Shown here in pieces: positions 54,549 through 63,460 of a stretch of 64,000 bases of DNA. The notes below the pieces were generated by a model that saw nothing but the letters and a program-made list of their open reading frames with translations, had not been told where the DNA came from and did not search any database. Each line of letters starts with the position of its first letter. Position 1 is the stretch's first letter. The translations under genes were made by a program, and so were the position numbers. Source of the stretch: Sphaerochaeta pleomorpha str. Grapes (GTDB lineage Bacteria; Spirochaetota; Spirochaetia; Sphaerochaetales; Sphaerochaetaceae); the NCBI RefSeq assembly GCF_000236685.1, contig NC_016633.1, positions 1,922,001 through 1,986,000 on the forward strand. The letters run 5' to 3'.

Positions 54549-54620
54549 TGGACAAAGACGTCCACCAAAAAAGACTTGCAAAAGGTAAGTCTCGTTTGGT
54601 GGGCGTCTTTTTCATTTTTT
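54549..54620 (+). promoter_or_regulatory. Glutamate synthase operon leader: AAAGAC hexaloop hairpin overlapping a terminator
   Basis: TGGAC-AAAGAC-GTCCA (54549-54564) is a 5-bp stem with a six-base loop (A1, G4). The loop and 3' side, AAAGACGTCCACCAAA (54554-54569), also pair over 16 bp (one G-U) with TTTGGTGGGCGTCTTT (54595-54610), then TTCATTTTTT: a strong terminator. Within its loop is a further AGACTT/AAGTCT stem. GAGGGAG, the ribosome site, follows at once. Confidence 0.78.
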
Positions 54621-54633
54621 GAGGGAGAACACC

Positions 54634-55737
54634 ATGGACGAATATCACCAACGATTACCACTTGAGGGAGAGGAACGGTATTCCAGCGGATGTGCAATCA
54701 GTGGCATCATCAGCAAGAAAGGAACCCGATTCTCCGGAAGAAGCGCTATCACGTCGATTAGCGTGATGCACGACCGTTCCAACGGTCTTGGGGGCGGATT
54801 CGCAGGCTATGGGATTTATCCCGAGTACAAAGATTTCTATGCCTTCCATATATTCTATTACGGCAATGAGGCCAAGAAAGCCTGTGAAGATTACCTGGAA
54901 GAACATTTCGATTTGATCAACCTGTCAAAAATCCCTACAGAGAAACATCCCAATATTACCGATGAACCCCTGATCTGGAGATATTTTGTCACTCCGCTCC
55001 CGACAAAACTGGCAAGCAGCCAACTAGATGAGAAGGAATATACTGCCCGTTGCGTAATAGCAATCAATACAAATATCAAGGGAGCCTATGTCTTTTCCTC
55101 CGGAAAGAACATGGGTGTCTTCAAAGCCGTCGGGTATCCGGAAGACGTCGGTGAATTCTACCGCCTTGACGACTATAAAGGGTATTCCTGGACTGTACAC
55201 GGTCGGTATCCTACCAACACCCCCGGCTGGTGGGGAGGGGCACATCCCTTCGCACTTCTTGACTATTCGGTAGTGCATAACGGGGAAATCTCCTCCTATG
55301 ACGCCAACAGGCGTTTCATCGAGATGTTCGGGTACCATTGCACCCTCCAGACCGACACCGAGGTCATCACCTATATGATCGACTATCTGAACCGTCGGCA
55401 AGGCTTGACCCTTGAAGAGCTGGCACACGTAATTGCAGCCCCCTTCTGGTCGACCATCGAGAGGAAAAGCGAGGCTGAGAAAGCTGAGTACACTTTCTTG
55501 AGAAATACGTTTGCAAGCATGCTCATAACCGGACCTTTCTCCATCATCCTCGGATTCAACGGAGGACTGATGGCGCTCAACGATCGCTTGAAGCTCCGTT
55601 CCCTGGTAGCAGCAGAAAAAGACGATATGGTGTATCTCGCAAGCGAAGAGGCCGCTATCAGGATTATCGAACCAAACCCAACCAGGGTGTGGCACCCAAG
55701 TGGCGGGCAACCGGTAATCATTACCCTCGACAAGTAA
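54634..55737 (+). CDS. Split glutamate synthase, glutaminase (GATase II) subunit
   Basis: 367 residues. It corresponds to the amidotransferase domain of large GltB and of archaeal-type split enzymes. The nucleophile is probably C20 in SSGCAISGIISKKG, exposed after propeptide removal. WTVHGRYPTNTPGWWGGAHP and VVHNGEISSYDANRRFIEM are class II glutaminase signatures. It releases ammonia from glutamine for the synthase subunit at 55750. The start at 54634 has GAGGGAG upstream. It is the first gene of the operon after the hexaloop leader. Confidence 0.92.
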   Translation: MDEYHQRLPLEGEERYSSGCAISGIISKKGTRFSGRSAITSISVMHDRSNGLGGGFAGYGIYPEYKDFYAFHIFYYGNEAKKACEDYLEEHFDLINLSKIPTEKHPNITDEPLIWRYFVTPLPTKLASSQLDEKEYTARCVIAINTNIKGAYVFSSGKNMGVFKAVGYPEDVGEFYRLDDYKGYSWTVHGRYPTNTPGWWGGAHPFALLDYSVVHNGEISSYDANRRFIEMFGYHCTLQTDTEVITYMIDYLNRRQGLTLEELAHVIAAPFWSTIERKSEAEKAEYTFLRNTFASMLITGPFSIILGFNGGLMALNDRLKLRSLVAAEKDDMVYLASEEAAIRIIEPNPTRVWHPSGGQPVIITLDK

Positions 55738-55749
55738 AAGGAATGGCAT

Positions 55750-57255
55750 ATGGCAATCAATTATTTATATCCCGACTTTGAAGTACTGAGAGATACGCAG
55801 CGATGCATTACCTGCAGGGTCTGCGAACGCCAATGTGCAAACGAAGTACATAGTTTTGACAAAGACACCAACAGGATGGTCGCTGACGACAGCAAATGCG
55901 TCAACTGCCACCGATGCGTCTCCCTCTGCCCCACCCATGCCTTGAAAATCGTCAAGACTGACCATTGTTTCAAGGCCAATGCAAACTGGAAAGGCGAAGT
56001 AATCCAGAATATCTACCGTCAGGCAGGAAGCGGCGGGGTACTCCTGGCTTCCATGGGAACCCCCAAAGACTACCCTGTCTATTGGGATAAGATGCTTATA
56101 AATGCCTCCCAGGTAACAAACCCCTCCATCGACCCACTGCGTGAGCCGATGGAGACAAGAACCTACCTTGGGCAGAAAACGCCAAAGATCAAGCGCGATG
56201 AAAACGGCAAGATTATCACCGACACCCCTCCCCAGCTTACCTTGAACATACCTATCATGTTCAGCGCGATGTCCTACGGGTCCATCAGTTACAACGCGCA
56301 CAAAAGCCTTGCCCTTGCAGCGGAGAAGCTGGGCATCTATTACAACACCGGGGAAGGTGGTCTGCACGAGGACTTCTATACATATGGAAAAAACACCATC
56401 GTGCAGGTTGCTTCGGGTAGATTCGGGGTACACCCCGATTACCTGAACACAGGCGCTGCAATCGAGATCAAAATGGGGCAAGGTGCAAAACCAGGAATCG
56501 GCGGGCACCTCCCCGGGGCAAAAATAGGGGAAGATATCTCCAAGACCCGAATGATCCCCGAGCACGCAGATGCCATCAGTCCGGCTCCTCACCATGATAT
56601 CTATTCCATCGAGGATTTACGTCAACTTGTCTATGCCCTCAAAGAAGCGACCGAGTATAAGAAACCTATCATTGTAAAGGTTGCCGCTGTCCATAACATT
56701 TCTGCCATCGCATCAGGCATTGCCCGTAGCGGTGCCGATATCATTGCCATCGACGGATTCCGTGGAGGCACAGGTGCTGCCCCTGCCATGATCAGGGATA
56801 ACGTCGGGATTCCTATCGAACTTGCCCTTGCCAGTGTCGACCGCCGGCTCAGGCAGGAAGGAATCAGAAACAATGTCAGTTTGGTAGTCGGGGGTTCCAT
56901 CAGAAGCAGTGCCGATGTCATCAAGGCCATCGCCCTCGGTGCCGATGCCATCTATGTCGCAACCAGTGCTTTGCTTGCCCTTGGCTGCCACCTTTGCAGG
57001 ACTTGCCAGCTGGGCAAGTGTAACTGGGGTATTGCAACCCAACGGCCTGAGCTGGTAAAGCGTCTCAACCCTGAAATCGGGTCAGAACGGCTGGTCAACC
57101 TCATTACTGCCTGGAACCATGAGATCAAGGAGATGATGGGGGGAATGGGTATCAACTCAATAGAGGCCCTCAGAGGCAACCGCCTCATGCTCAGGGGCAT
57201 CGGGCTTACCGAAACCGAATTGGAGATCCTTGGGATTATGCACGCTGGACAATAG
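55750..57255 (+). CDS. Split glutamate synthase, FMN-binding catalytic subunit with ferredoxin domain
   Basis: 501 residues. The N-terminal 65 are a two-cluster ferredoxin (CITCRVCERQC at 19-29; CVNCHRCVSLC at 50-60). The rest is the glutamate synthase barrel: FSAMSYGSISYNAHKSLALA, NTGEGGLHEDFY, KPGIGGHLPGAKI, DGFRGGTGAAP and GCHLCRTCQLGKC, the third iron-sulfur site. It joins ammonia to 2-oxoglutarate and reduces to glutamate. It follows the glutaminase gene by 12 bases. Confidence 0.94.
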   Translation: MAINYLYPDFEVLRDTQRCITCRVCERQCANEVHSFDKDTNRMVADDSKCVNCHRCVSLCPTHALKIVKTDHCFKANANWKGEVIQNIYRQAGSGGVLLASMGTPKDYPVYWDKMLINASQVTNPSIDPLREPMETRTYLGQKTPKIKRDENGKIITDTPPQLTLNIPIMFSAMSYGSISYNAHKSLALAAEKLGIYYNTGEGGLHEDFYTYGKNTIVQVASGRFGVHPDYLNTGAAIEIKMGQGAKPGIGGHLPGAKIGEDISKTRMIPEHADAISPAPHHDIYSIEDLRQLVYALKEATEYKKPIIVKVAAVHNISAIASGIARSGADIIAIDGFRGGTGAAPAMIRDNVGIPIELALASVDRRLRQEGIRNNVSLVVGGSIRSSADVIKAIALGADAIYVATSALLALGCHLCRTCQLGKCNWGIATQRPELVKRLNPEIGSERLVNLITAWNHEIKEMMGGMGINSIEALRGNRLMLRGIGLTETELEILGIMHAGQ

Positions 57256-57264
57256 GAGAATACA

Positions 57265-57693
57265 ATGAGAAGGGTTTACGTCAATGAACAATGGTGCCTT
57301 GGATGTCATCTCTGCGAATTTTACTGTGCCTATGCAAATTCCGGTGAAGAGAATATGGTCAAGGCCCTCAAGGATGCCATTATCAGGCCGCGCATCAAGG
57401 TAGAGGAAAAGGACGGCATCAGCTTTGCAGTCAACTGCCGTCACTGCAGTGAGCCACTATGCGTGAAAAGCTGCATTGCAGGCGCACTTTCCCAGACAGA
57501 TGGGCTGATCGTAATCGACCAGAGTAAATGTGTAGGTTGTTTTTCCTGCATCATGGCCTGTCCGTACGGGGCTTTGATGCCGAACGAAAATGGCGTTATG
57601 CAAAAATGTGAACTGTGTACTTCCAATACACATGGAAACCCCGAATGCGTCAAAGGTTGCCCGAACAAGGCAATCGTATTTGAGGAGCGGTGA
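57265..57693 (+). CDS. 4Fe-4S ferredoxin-like electron-transfer subunit
   Basis: 142 residues with at least three or four cluster sites: WCLGCHLCEFYC, CRHCSEPLCVKSC, CVGCFSCIMACPYGAL and CELCTSNTHGNPECVKGCP. This HycB/CooF-type layout links electron carriers to redox enzymes. It lies between the synthase and the flavoprotein, so it should pass electrons between them. Confidence 0.9.
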   Translation: MRRVYVNEQWCLGCHLCEFYCAYANSGEENMVKALKDAIIRPRIKVEEKDGISFAVNCRHCSEPLCVKSCIAGALSQTDGLIVIDQSKCVGCFSCIMACPYGALMPNENGVMQKCELCTSNTHGNPECVKGCPNKAIVFEER

Positions 57694-57694
57694 T

Positions 57695-58927
57695 ATGAAC
57701 TATGTAATCATTGGAAATTCAATTGCCTCGGTCGGATGTATCGAGAGCATCAGGAAAATCGACGAAGCGGGAACCATTACAGTCATTGGAGATGAAGCCC
57801 ACCAGTGTTATTCCCGTCCGCTCATCTCCTACCTGCTCGAAGGAAAGACCACCAAGGAAAAAATGGTCTATCGATCACCCGAGTTCTATGAACAGAACCA
57901 GGTAAAGCTTGTTCTGGGAAAAAAGGCAACCCGAATCGATTCCGGCGAAAAACACGTAATCTTGGAGGATGGGGCAACCTATCCCTATGACAAACTCCTT
58001 GTCGCTACCGGTTCCTGCCCGTTCGTCCCTCCCATGAAAAACCTTGAAGCAGTGAAGAACCGTTTCTCGTTCATGAAACTCGACGATGCCAATGAACTTG
58101 AGAAATCAATTGCAAAGGATAGCAGAGTCCTGATCATCGGGGCAGGTCTCATCGGCCTTAAATGTGCCGAAGGTATCTACAACCGGGTAAAATCAATAAC
58201 CGTCGTTGACCTGGCAAAAAGGGTTCTTCCAAGCATCCTTGACGAAGAAGGGTCCAGCCTGGTAGAAAAACACCTGCACGAAAAAGGCATAACCTGCATC
58301 CTGGGCGACAGCGTGTCCGAATTCCAGGATAATGATGCATTGTTGAAAAGTGGGACTGTAGTCGGTTTCGATATTGTGGTACTCGCCGTAGGCGTCCGGC
58401 CCAATGTTTCGCTGGTCAAAGATGCAGGGGGAGCTACCAACCGGGCCATCTTGATCGACGAGCAGTGCAAGACCTCCCTCGAGGACATCTATTCGGCAGG
58501 AGACTGTACAGAGGGCGTAGACTTTGTCAGTGGGGAACGAAAGGTCTTGGCCATTCTTCCCAATGCCTATATGCAGGGAGAAATTGCCGGAAAGAACATG
58601 GCAGGAGAGAGTGCCTCTTTCGACAAAGGCATGGCAATGAATGCAATCGGGTTCTTTGGTTTGCATATCATTACGGCTGGGTCCTATATCGGGGAAGCTA
58701 TCGTAATTCGCTCAAAAGCAGGCTATAAAAGGCTGTTTATCCAAAACGGCCATCTCGTTGGCTATATCCTTATCGGGGACATGATCGACCGGGCGGGTAT
58801 CTATACGTCCTTGGTCAGGAACAAGACGGATCTTTCCACAATCGATTTCGAATTGATAAGCGAACAGCCCATGCTGATGGCGTTCGCGAAGAAAGACCGG
58901 GTACAGAAACTGGGAGATGCACAATGA
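57695..58927 (+). CDS. NAD(P)/FAD-dependent oxidoreductase of the glutamate synthase complex
   Basis: 410 residues from the ATG at 57695 (GAGGAG upstream, two bases after the ferredoxin stop). FAD site MNYVIIGNSIASVGCIESI, second dinucleotide site VLIIGAGLIGLKCAE, and the FAD-end motif DIYSAGDCTEG. It belongs to the nitrite reductase/rubredoxin reductase-like group and would feed NAD(P)H electrons to the ferredoxin and synthase subunits. The FAD loop G-N-S-I-A-S is a variant of G-x-G-x-x-G, as often in this group. Confidence 0.92.
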   Translation: MNYVIIGNSIASVGCIESIRKIDEAGTITVIGDEAHQCYSRPLISYLLEGKTTKEKMVYRSPEFYEQNQVKLVLGKKATRIDSGEKHVILEDGATYPYDKLLVATGSCPFVPPMKNLEAVKNRFSFMKLDDANELEKSIAKDSRVLIIGAGLIGLKCAEGIYNRVKSITVVDLAKRVLPSILDEEGSSLVEKHLHEKGITCILGDSVSEFQDNDALLKSGTVVGFDIVVLAVGVRPNVSLVKDAGGATNRAILIDEQCKTSLEDIYSAGDCTEGVDFVSGERKVLAILPNAYMQGEIAGKNMAGESASFDKGMAMNAIGFFGLHIITAGSYIGEAIVIRSKAGYKRLFIQNGHLVGYILIGDMIDRAGIYTSLVRNKTDLSTIDFELISEQPMLMAFAKKDRVQKLGDAQ

Positions 58928-59649
58928 AAACCATACAAGTAGGATTGACTCATTTCCAGGACTTGAATCGGGAAATACGGGAATGTCAGGATACGGAATT
59001 ACAGCTTGACGATGTGAATGGCCAACGCTACATAGGTTGTGCTCTCAAAAACAAGGCTATCACCATAAACGGGACAGCAGGAAATGCCCTCGGTTCCTAT
59101 CTCGATGGATCTACCATAACGGTAAACGGCAATGCCCAGGATGCTACAGGGGACACCATGAATGAAGGCTCTATCATCGTCCATGGAAGTTGTGGCGATG
59201 CCGCCGGGTATTCCATGCGTGGTGGCCGAATCTTTATCCGTGACAGCTCAGGCTACCGGGCAGGTATCCATATGAAAGCGTACCAGGAAAAACAACCTGT
59301 TTTAATCGTCGGAGACAGGGCTGGCAGTTTTCTCGGTGAGTACCTCGCAGGAGGCACGATTATCGTCCTTGGATTGAACCAAGAAGGAAAACCTCCTGTA
59401 GGATATTTCTGTGGAACAGGTATGCATGGTGGAAAAATTTACCTCAGATGTGATACTCTACCATCAGACCTACCGCAACAGGTTTCAGCCTCTGATGCAA
59501 CGAAAGAGGACATGGATGAGATTTCTGACAATCTTGAGGCTTTTTGCCAAGTCTTTGACCTAGACAAAAAAGCTGTCTTATCGCACCATTTTTTCGTATT
59601 AAGGCCAAACTCAAGCACGCCTTACAAGATGTTGTATACCTATGTATAA
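58924..59649 (+). CDS. Split glutamate synthase, GXGXG beta-helix subunit
   Basis: 241 residues. The repeats of GNALGSYLDGSTITVNG, GDTMNEGSIIVHG, GDAAGYSMRGGRIFIRD and GSFLGEYLAGGTIIVLG form the right-handed helix of the GltB C-terminal domain, ending with GTGMHGGKIYLR. In the large enzyme this domain supports the ammonia tunnel. The ATG overlaps the flavoprotein stop (ATGA). Together, 54634, 55750 and 58924 rebuild a GltB-like chain from separate proteins. Confidence 0.93.
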   Translation: MKTIQVGLTHFQDLNREIRECQDTELQLDDVNGQRYIGCALKNKAITINGTAGNALGSYLDGSTITVNGNAQDATGDTMNEGSIIVHGSCGDAAGYSMRGGRIFIRDSSGYRAGIHMKAYQEKQPVLIVGDRAGSFLGEYLAGGTIIVLGLNQEGKPPVGYFCGTGMHGGKIYLRCDTLPSDLPQQVSASDATKEDMDEISDNLEAFCQVFDLDKKAVLSHHFFVLRPNSSTPYKMLYTYV

Positions 59650-59665
59650 TCCCGGGAGGACAGCA

Positions 59666-60946
59666 ATGACCAATACACAAGATGAAGTAATGCAGTTTAT
59701 TAAGGAGCAGGATGTACGTTTTGTCCGCCTTGTTTTCTGTGATATCTTCGGTCATATGAAGAATATCTCCATCTCGGAGGATGAACTGCCAAGGGCCTTC
59801 GCTTCAGGTATTTCTTTTGATGCATCAGCGGTTAAAGGCTTCCTCCAGATTGATGAAAGTGACCTATTCCTGTTCCCCGACCCCTCAACCCTGGCAGTTC
59901 TTCCCTGGCGCCCTTCACAGGGAAGGGTTGTAAGGTTTTTCTGTTCTATCATGCGTCCTGACGGTACACCGTTTGAAGGTGACGGCCGGTCCCTTTTACA
60001 GTCAAAAGTCAGGGAAGCTGCCCTTGATGGTTTCAAAATGGGAATAGGCCCCGAATGTGAATTCTACCTTTTTAAAACCGATGAAGAAGGCATGCCTACC
60101 ATGAAACCTCTTGACAATGGCGGTTATCTTGATGTAGCACCATTAGATAAAGGAGAGAACGTCCGGCGGGAAATTTGCCTGACCCTCCAGCAAATGGGTT
60201 TTTATACCGAGCGATCACATCATGAGACAGGACCTGGACAGAATGAGGTCGACTTTAAATATGGGTCGGCCTTGGAAGCCGCAGATAACTTTGTGACGTT
60301 CAAGTCGGTCGTAAAGACTATTGCTGACAGAAGCGGACTCTTTGCTTCTTTTATGCCAAAACCGTTGGTTGGAGAAAGCGGAAGCGGGCTCCATATAAAT
60401 CTCTCCCTTTCACGGGATGGGATAATGGACAAGCGTTTCGAGGAAGCTATGACCGCAGGAATACTCAGAAGGATCAGGGAAATCACCTTGTTCCTCAATC
60501 CGATGGTCAATTCCTATGAACGCCTGGGTGCATTTGAAGCCCCGCGGTACGTAGGCTGGGGAAAGGCTAACAGGTCGTTACTTATTCGTGTTCCTGAGTC
60601 AAGCGGGGAATATAGGAGAATCGAGGTGAGGTCCCCAGATCCTTCCTGCAATCCATACCTGGCGTTTTCATTGCTGATCGTCTCGGCATTGGAAGGGGTA
60701 AAGGAAAATTTGAAAATGCCTTTGGAAGATAGCGGGGATGCTTATCAGAAAAAGGATGGCACCACCCTTCCTTCAACCCTTGCAGAGGCTATGGAGCTTG
60801 CCGAGAACAGCAGTTTTGTGCGCTCGGTCATCCCTGAACGGTTATTAACTTATTTCCTTGAGGCTAAGAAAGCCGATTGGAAAGCCTATGAAGAAAGCAG
60901 CGACAAAACACAAGAGAGCCGCAAGCCTTTCTTTTTGACAACCTAA
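59666..60946 (+). CDS. glnA: Glutamine synthetase type I (short form)
   Basis: 426 residues. FVRLVFCDIFGHMKNISI near the start, FDASAVKGF, GPECEFYLF (metal ligands), HHETGPGQNEVDFK, MPKPLVGESGSGLHINLSL and EVRSPDPSCNPYLAFS are all present. The length, without the insertion and adenylylation-loop tyrosine motif of long forms, fits the GSI-alpha type, controlled by feedback and protein partners. GGGAGG precedes 59666. It is the second glutamine synthetase of the window and sits in front of the ANTAR gene. Confidence 0.94.
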   Translation: MTNTQDEVMQFIKEQDVRFVRLVFCDIFGHMKNISISEDELPRAFASGISFDASAVKGFLQIDESDLFLFPDPSTLAVLPWRPSQGRVVRFFCSIMRPDGTPFEGDGRSLLQSKVREAALDGFKMGIGPECEFYLFKTDEEGMPTMKPLDNGGYLDVAPLDKGENVRREICLTLQQMGFYTERSHHETGPGQNEVDFKYGSALEAADNFVTFKSVVKTIADRSGLFASFMPKPLVGESGSGLHINLSLSRDGIMDKRFEEAMTAGILRRIREITLFLNPMVNSYERLGAFEAPRYVGWGKANRSLLIRVPESSGEYRRIEVRSPDPSCNPYLAFSLLIVSALEGVKENLKMPLEDSGDAYQKKDGTTLPSTLAEAMELAENSSFVRSVIPERLLTYFLEAKKADWKAYEESSDKTQESRKPFFLTT

Positions 60947-60960
60947 TCCCAGGAGGCTGT

Positions 60961-61530
60961 ATGCTTCGTGTCCTTGTAGCTTCATCAACAATGAAAGGGT
61001 GTGAATCCCTTTCAGCCCTCATCAGAGAGTATGAGGGATATGTTGACATCGCTACCAGTGCAAGTTGCAGTGAAACCAGGAGAATGGTCTTCGATAATGA
61101 ATTCGACCTGGTAGTAATAAATGCCCCCTTGATCGATGAATCAGGGGAGGATTTGGCTTCCATGATTACCGAACAGACCTTAGCCGGTGTAATCATGGTG
61201 GTCAGAAGCCAATATCTGGAGACCACTGAAACCATCATGGGAGCAAGTGGAGTCCTGGTTGTGGCAAAGCCGGTAATCAAGCAATTGTTTTTCCAGACGT
61301 TAGGTCTCGCACGTTCGATGCGCAGGCGTCTTACCGTGCTTCAAAACGAAAACAACAAATTACAAAAGAAAATTGAAGAAATAAAACTCATAGATCGGGC
61401 AAAATGGACGTTGATACAGAATCTTGGTATGGATGAACAGCAAGCACATCGTTATATTGAGAAACAGGCGATGGATTTGAGAAAAAGCCGATATGAGGTT
61501 GCTTCAGCAATCCTGAAAACATATCAATAA
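60961..61530 (+). CDS. ANTAR-domain antiterminator with degenerate receiver domain
   Basis: 189 residues. Residues 1-115 have the fold pattern of a response-regulator receiver, but the phosphorylated aspartate is replaced by N54 ([11 protein letters not shown]) and the acidic pair is missing (VLVASS); only K103 (VAKPV) remains. A coiled coil (about 118-143) leads to ANTAR (about 140-187): [20 protein letters not shown] and [20 protein letters not shown], with the conserved A, A-M and R-x-x-x-x-x-V-A positions. ANTAR proteins bind hexaloop hairpins and prevent termination. Phosphate-independent control is implied. GGAGG precedes the start, 14 bases after glnA. Similar glnA-linked ANTAR genes are known in clostridia. 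Confidence 0.92.
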   Translation: MLRVLVASSTMKGCESLSALIREYEGYVDIATSASCSETRRMVFDNEFDLVVINAPLIDESGEDLASMITEQTLAGVIMVVRSQYLETTETIMGASGVLVVAKPVIKQLFFQTLGLARSMRRRLTVLQNENNKLQKKIEEIKLIDRAKWTLIQNLGMDEQQAHRYIEKQAMDLRKSRYEVASAILKTYQ

Positions 61531-61570
61531 GATGAAGAAAAACGAAGAAGAAATTATAGAGGAGATACGT

Positions 61571-63172
61571 ATGTCCAAACACATATTTGTAACTGGTGGA
61601 GTAGTATCAGGGCTAGGAAAAGGTATTACGGCAGCATCGCTCGGGCGATTGCTCAAGGCACGTGGGTTGAAAATTGCAGCACAGAAGCTTGATCCATACA
61701 TGAATGTAGACCCCGGAACGATGAGTCCCTACCAACATGGGGAGGTATTCGTAACCGATGATGGTTCGGAAACCGACCTAGACCTCGGGCATTATGAACG
61801 GTTTATTGACGAGGACCTGAACAAATATTCCAACATGACCAGCGGAAAAGTCTATTGGAATGTCCTTACCAAAGAAAGAAATGGGGAATACCTGGGATCT
61901 ACCGTCCAGATTATCCCCCATGTTACCAATGAAATCAAAAACTTCATCTATGCACTGGGGGAAAAGACCGGGGCCGATGTAGTCATTACCGAAATCGGGG
62001 GAACTACCGGTGATATCGAAAGCCAGCCTTTTTTGGAGGCCATCAGGCAAATCGGGCATGAAGTCGGTCAAGGCAATTGCCTGTTCATCCATGTAACTTT
62101 GATCCCTTACCTCCGCAGCAGCGGGGAACACAAGAGCAAGCCTACCCAGCACTCGGTAAAGGAACTGATGGCCTCGGGCATTTTCCCCGATATCATCGTC
62201 ACGCGCAGCGATGAACCGATCGAACAGGGAATCAAAGACAAGATTGCCCTTTTCTGCAACGTCAAGGAAGATTGCGTAATCGAGAACAAGACCGTTCCCG
62301 TCCTCTACCAGGCACCCATTATGCTCAAAGAAGAAAATCTTGACGATATCGTCTGCAGGGAATTGAACCTCAAGACAAAACAACCTGATCTGAAAGAATG
62401 GAAAGCAATGCTCAGCCGCATCGAGAAAGCCGACAAATGTGTAAAGATTGCGTTGGTTGGTAAATATATCCAATTGCATGATGCCTATCTCTCTGTCATG
62501 GAAGCCCTCAAACATGCCGGCTGGGAGAACGAGAGCCAAGTCGCCATCAAATGGGTCGACTCGGAAAGCGTGACCCCTGACACGGTCTCAATGTTGCTTG
62601 CAGATGTACAGGGTATCCTTGTTCCCGGTGGTTTTGGAGACCGCGGTATCGAAGGCAAGATCGAGGCAGCAAGGTTTGCCAGGGAAAACAATATCCCCTA
62701 TCTTGGGATTTGCCTGGGAATGCAGATTGCAGTAATCGAGTTTGCCCGGAATATTTTGCATATGGAAGATGCGAACTCCCGTGAATTCAACAAAAAGTCA
62801 AAACACACGGTCATTGATTTGATGCCCGACCAGAAGGGAAACATTCCCAAGGGCGGCACCATGCGCCTGGGTTCCTATCCCTGTGCAATAGCTGACGGAA
62901 CCCTTATGCAGAAAGCTTACAAACAAGAAGCCATAGACGAACGGCATAGACACCGATACGAATTCAACAACGAGTATCGCACCGAAATGACCGAAGCAGG
63001 TCTGATAATTTCCGGTACCAGTCCTGACGGCAACCTGGTAGAGGCTGTTGAGTTGAAGGATCATCCTTTCTATCTCGGCGTGCAATACCACCCCGAGTTC
63101 AAGAGCCGCCCGAACAGGGCCCATCCGGTATTCAGGGAATTCATCACTGCCTCCTTGAAGACGGTACTGTAG
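61571..63172 (+). CDS. pyrG: CTP synthase
   Basis: 533 residues. The start at 61571 has GAGGAG upstream; the in-frame codons from 61532 are not part of the family. The synthetase domain has [40 protein letters not shown] and [11 protein letters not shown]. The glutaminase domain has [18 protein letters not shown] with the nucleophilic cysteine, and [10 protein letters not shown]. It makes CTP from UTP and glutamine. It starts 40 bases after the ANTAR gene, so it is likely part of the same glutamine-linked operon. Confidence 0.96.
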   Translation: MSKHIFVTGGVVSGLGKGITAASLGRLLKARGLKIAAQKLDPYMNVDPGTMSPYQHGEVFVTDDGSETDLDLGHYERFIDEDLNKYSNMTSGKVYWNVLTKERNGEYLGSTVQIIPHVTNEIKNFIYALGEKTGADVVITEIGGTTGDIESQPFLEAIRQIGHEVGQGNCLFIHVTLIPYLRSSGEHKSKPTQHSVKELMASGIFPDIIVTRSDEPIEQGIKDKIALFCNVKEDCVIENKTVPVLYQAPIMLKEENLDDIVCRELNLKTKQPDLKEWKAMLSRIEKADKCVKIALVGKYIQLHDAYLSVMEALKHAGWENESQVAIKWVDSESVTPDTVSMLLADVQGILVPGGFGDRGIEGKIEAARFARENNIPYLGICLGMQIAVIEFARNILHMEDANSREFNKKSKHTVIDLMPDQKGNIPKGGTMRLGSYPCAIADGTLMQKAYKQEAIDERHRHRYEFNNEYRTEMTEAGLIISGTSPDGNLVEAVELKDHPFYLGVQYHPEFKSRPNRAHPVFREFITASLKTVL

Positions 63173-63280
63173 ATAAAGTTGAAAATCTGGATGGATTCTC
63201 AAAAAGGGTCTGTCCAGATTCCAAAACCCAACAGGGATATCCCTCGGGTAGGTATTCTTGTAGGACGACTCTTGTAATAG
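63173..63280. other. pyrG 3' flank
   Basis: An 8-bp repeat AATCTGGA (63184-63191) and TCCAGATT (63213-63220) forms a hairpin after pyrG without a T-tract; it may be a weak terminator or an mRNA end. The rest is unremarkable. Confidence 0.45.
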
Positions 63281-63309
63281 TTGACAGTTTTCACGCACTG
63301 CAGTAGTTT
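63281..63309 (+). promoter_or_regulatory. tRNA-Ala promoter
   Basis: Consensus -35 TTGACA (63281-63286), 17-bp spacer, -10 TAGTTT (63304-63309), 14 bases before the tRNA. Confidence 0.55.
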
Positions 63310-63323
63310 GTCAGTTGAAAGTC

Positions 63324-63396
63324 GGGGCCATAGCTCACCTGGTAGAGCGACTGGTTCGCAATCAGTAGGTAGAGGGTTCGAGTCCCTTTGGCTCCA
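63324..63396 (+). tRNA. tRNA-Ala (anticodon CGC)
   Basis: 73 bases with a full cloverleaf. Acceptor GGGGCCA pairs with TGGCTCC, including G3-U70, the alanine identity pair. D stem GCTC/GAGC; anticodon stem ACTGG/TCAGT with loop TTCGCAA (CGC at 63357-63359); T stem GAGGG/CCCTT with loop TTCGAGT. A73 is present but CCA is not encoded. Confidence 0.95.
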
Positions 63397-63401
63397 ACGC
63401 A

Positions 63402-63431
63402 GGAACTTCCTTACAGGAGGTTCCTTTTTTT
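63402..63431 (+). terminator. Terminator of tRNA-Ala
   Basis: GGAACTTCC, loop TTACA, GGAGGTTCC, then seven T. Confidence 0.92.
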
Positions 63432-63441
63432 GCATAATAAA

Positions 63442-63460
63442 GCCCTCCGCAACGGAGGGC
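63442..63460 (-). repeat. 8-bp hairpin GCCCTCCG-CAA-CGGAGGGC
   Basis: Perfect stem. On the minus strand it is followed by TTTATTAT, so it could stop transcripts coming from the right, but no gene points that way in view. Confidence 0.4.

Noticed and set aside
53557-54588. 343-codon plus-strand ORF antisense to glnN
   Set aside because: It is opposite to a fully conserved glnN coding frame and has no domain of its own; a shadow ORF.
61778-62539. 253-codon ORF antisense to pyrG, and the similar one at 55765-56595 antisense to the synthase gene
   Set aside because: Both are shadows of strongly conserved genes and lack start signals.
63442-63460. Hairpin after the tRNA as a second tRNA terminator
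   Set aside because: No T-tract follows on the plus strand, and a complete terminator already lies at 63402-63431.
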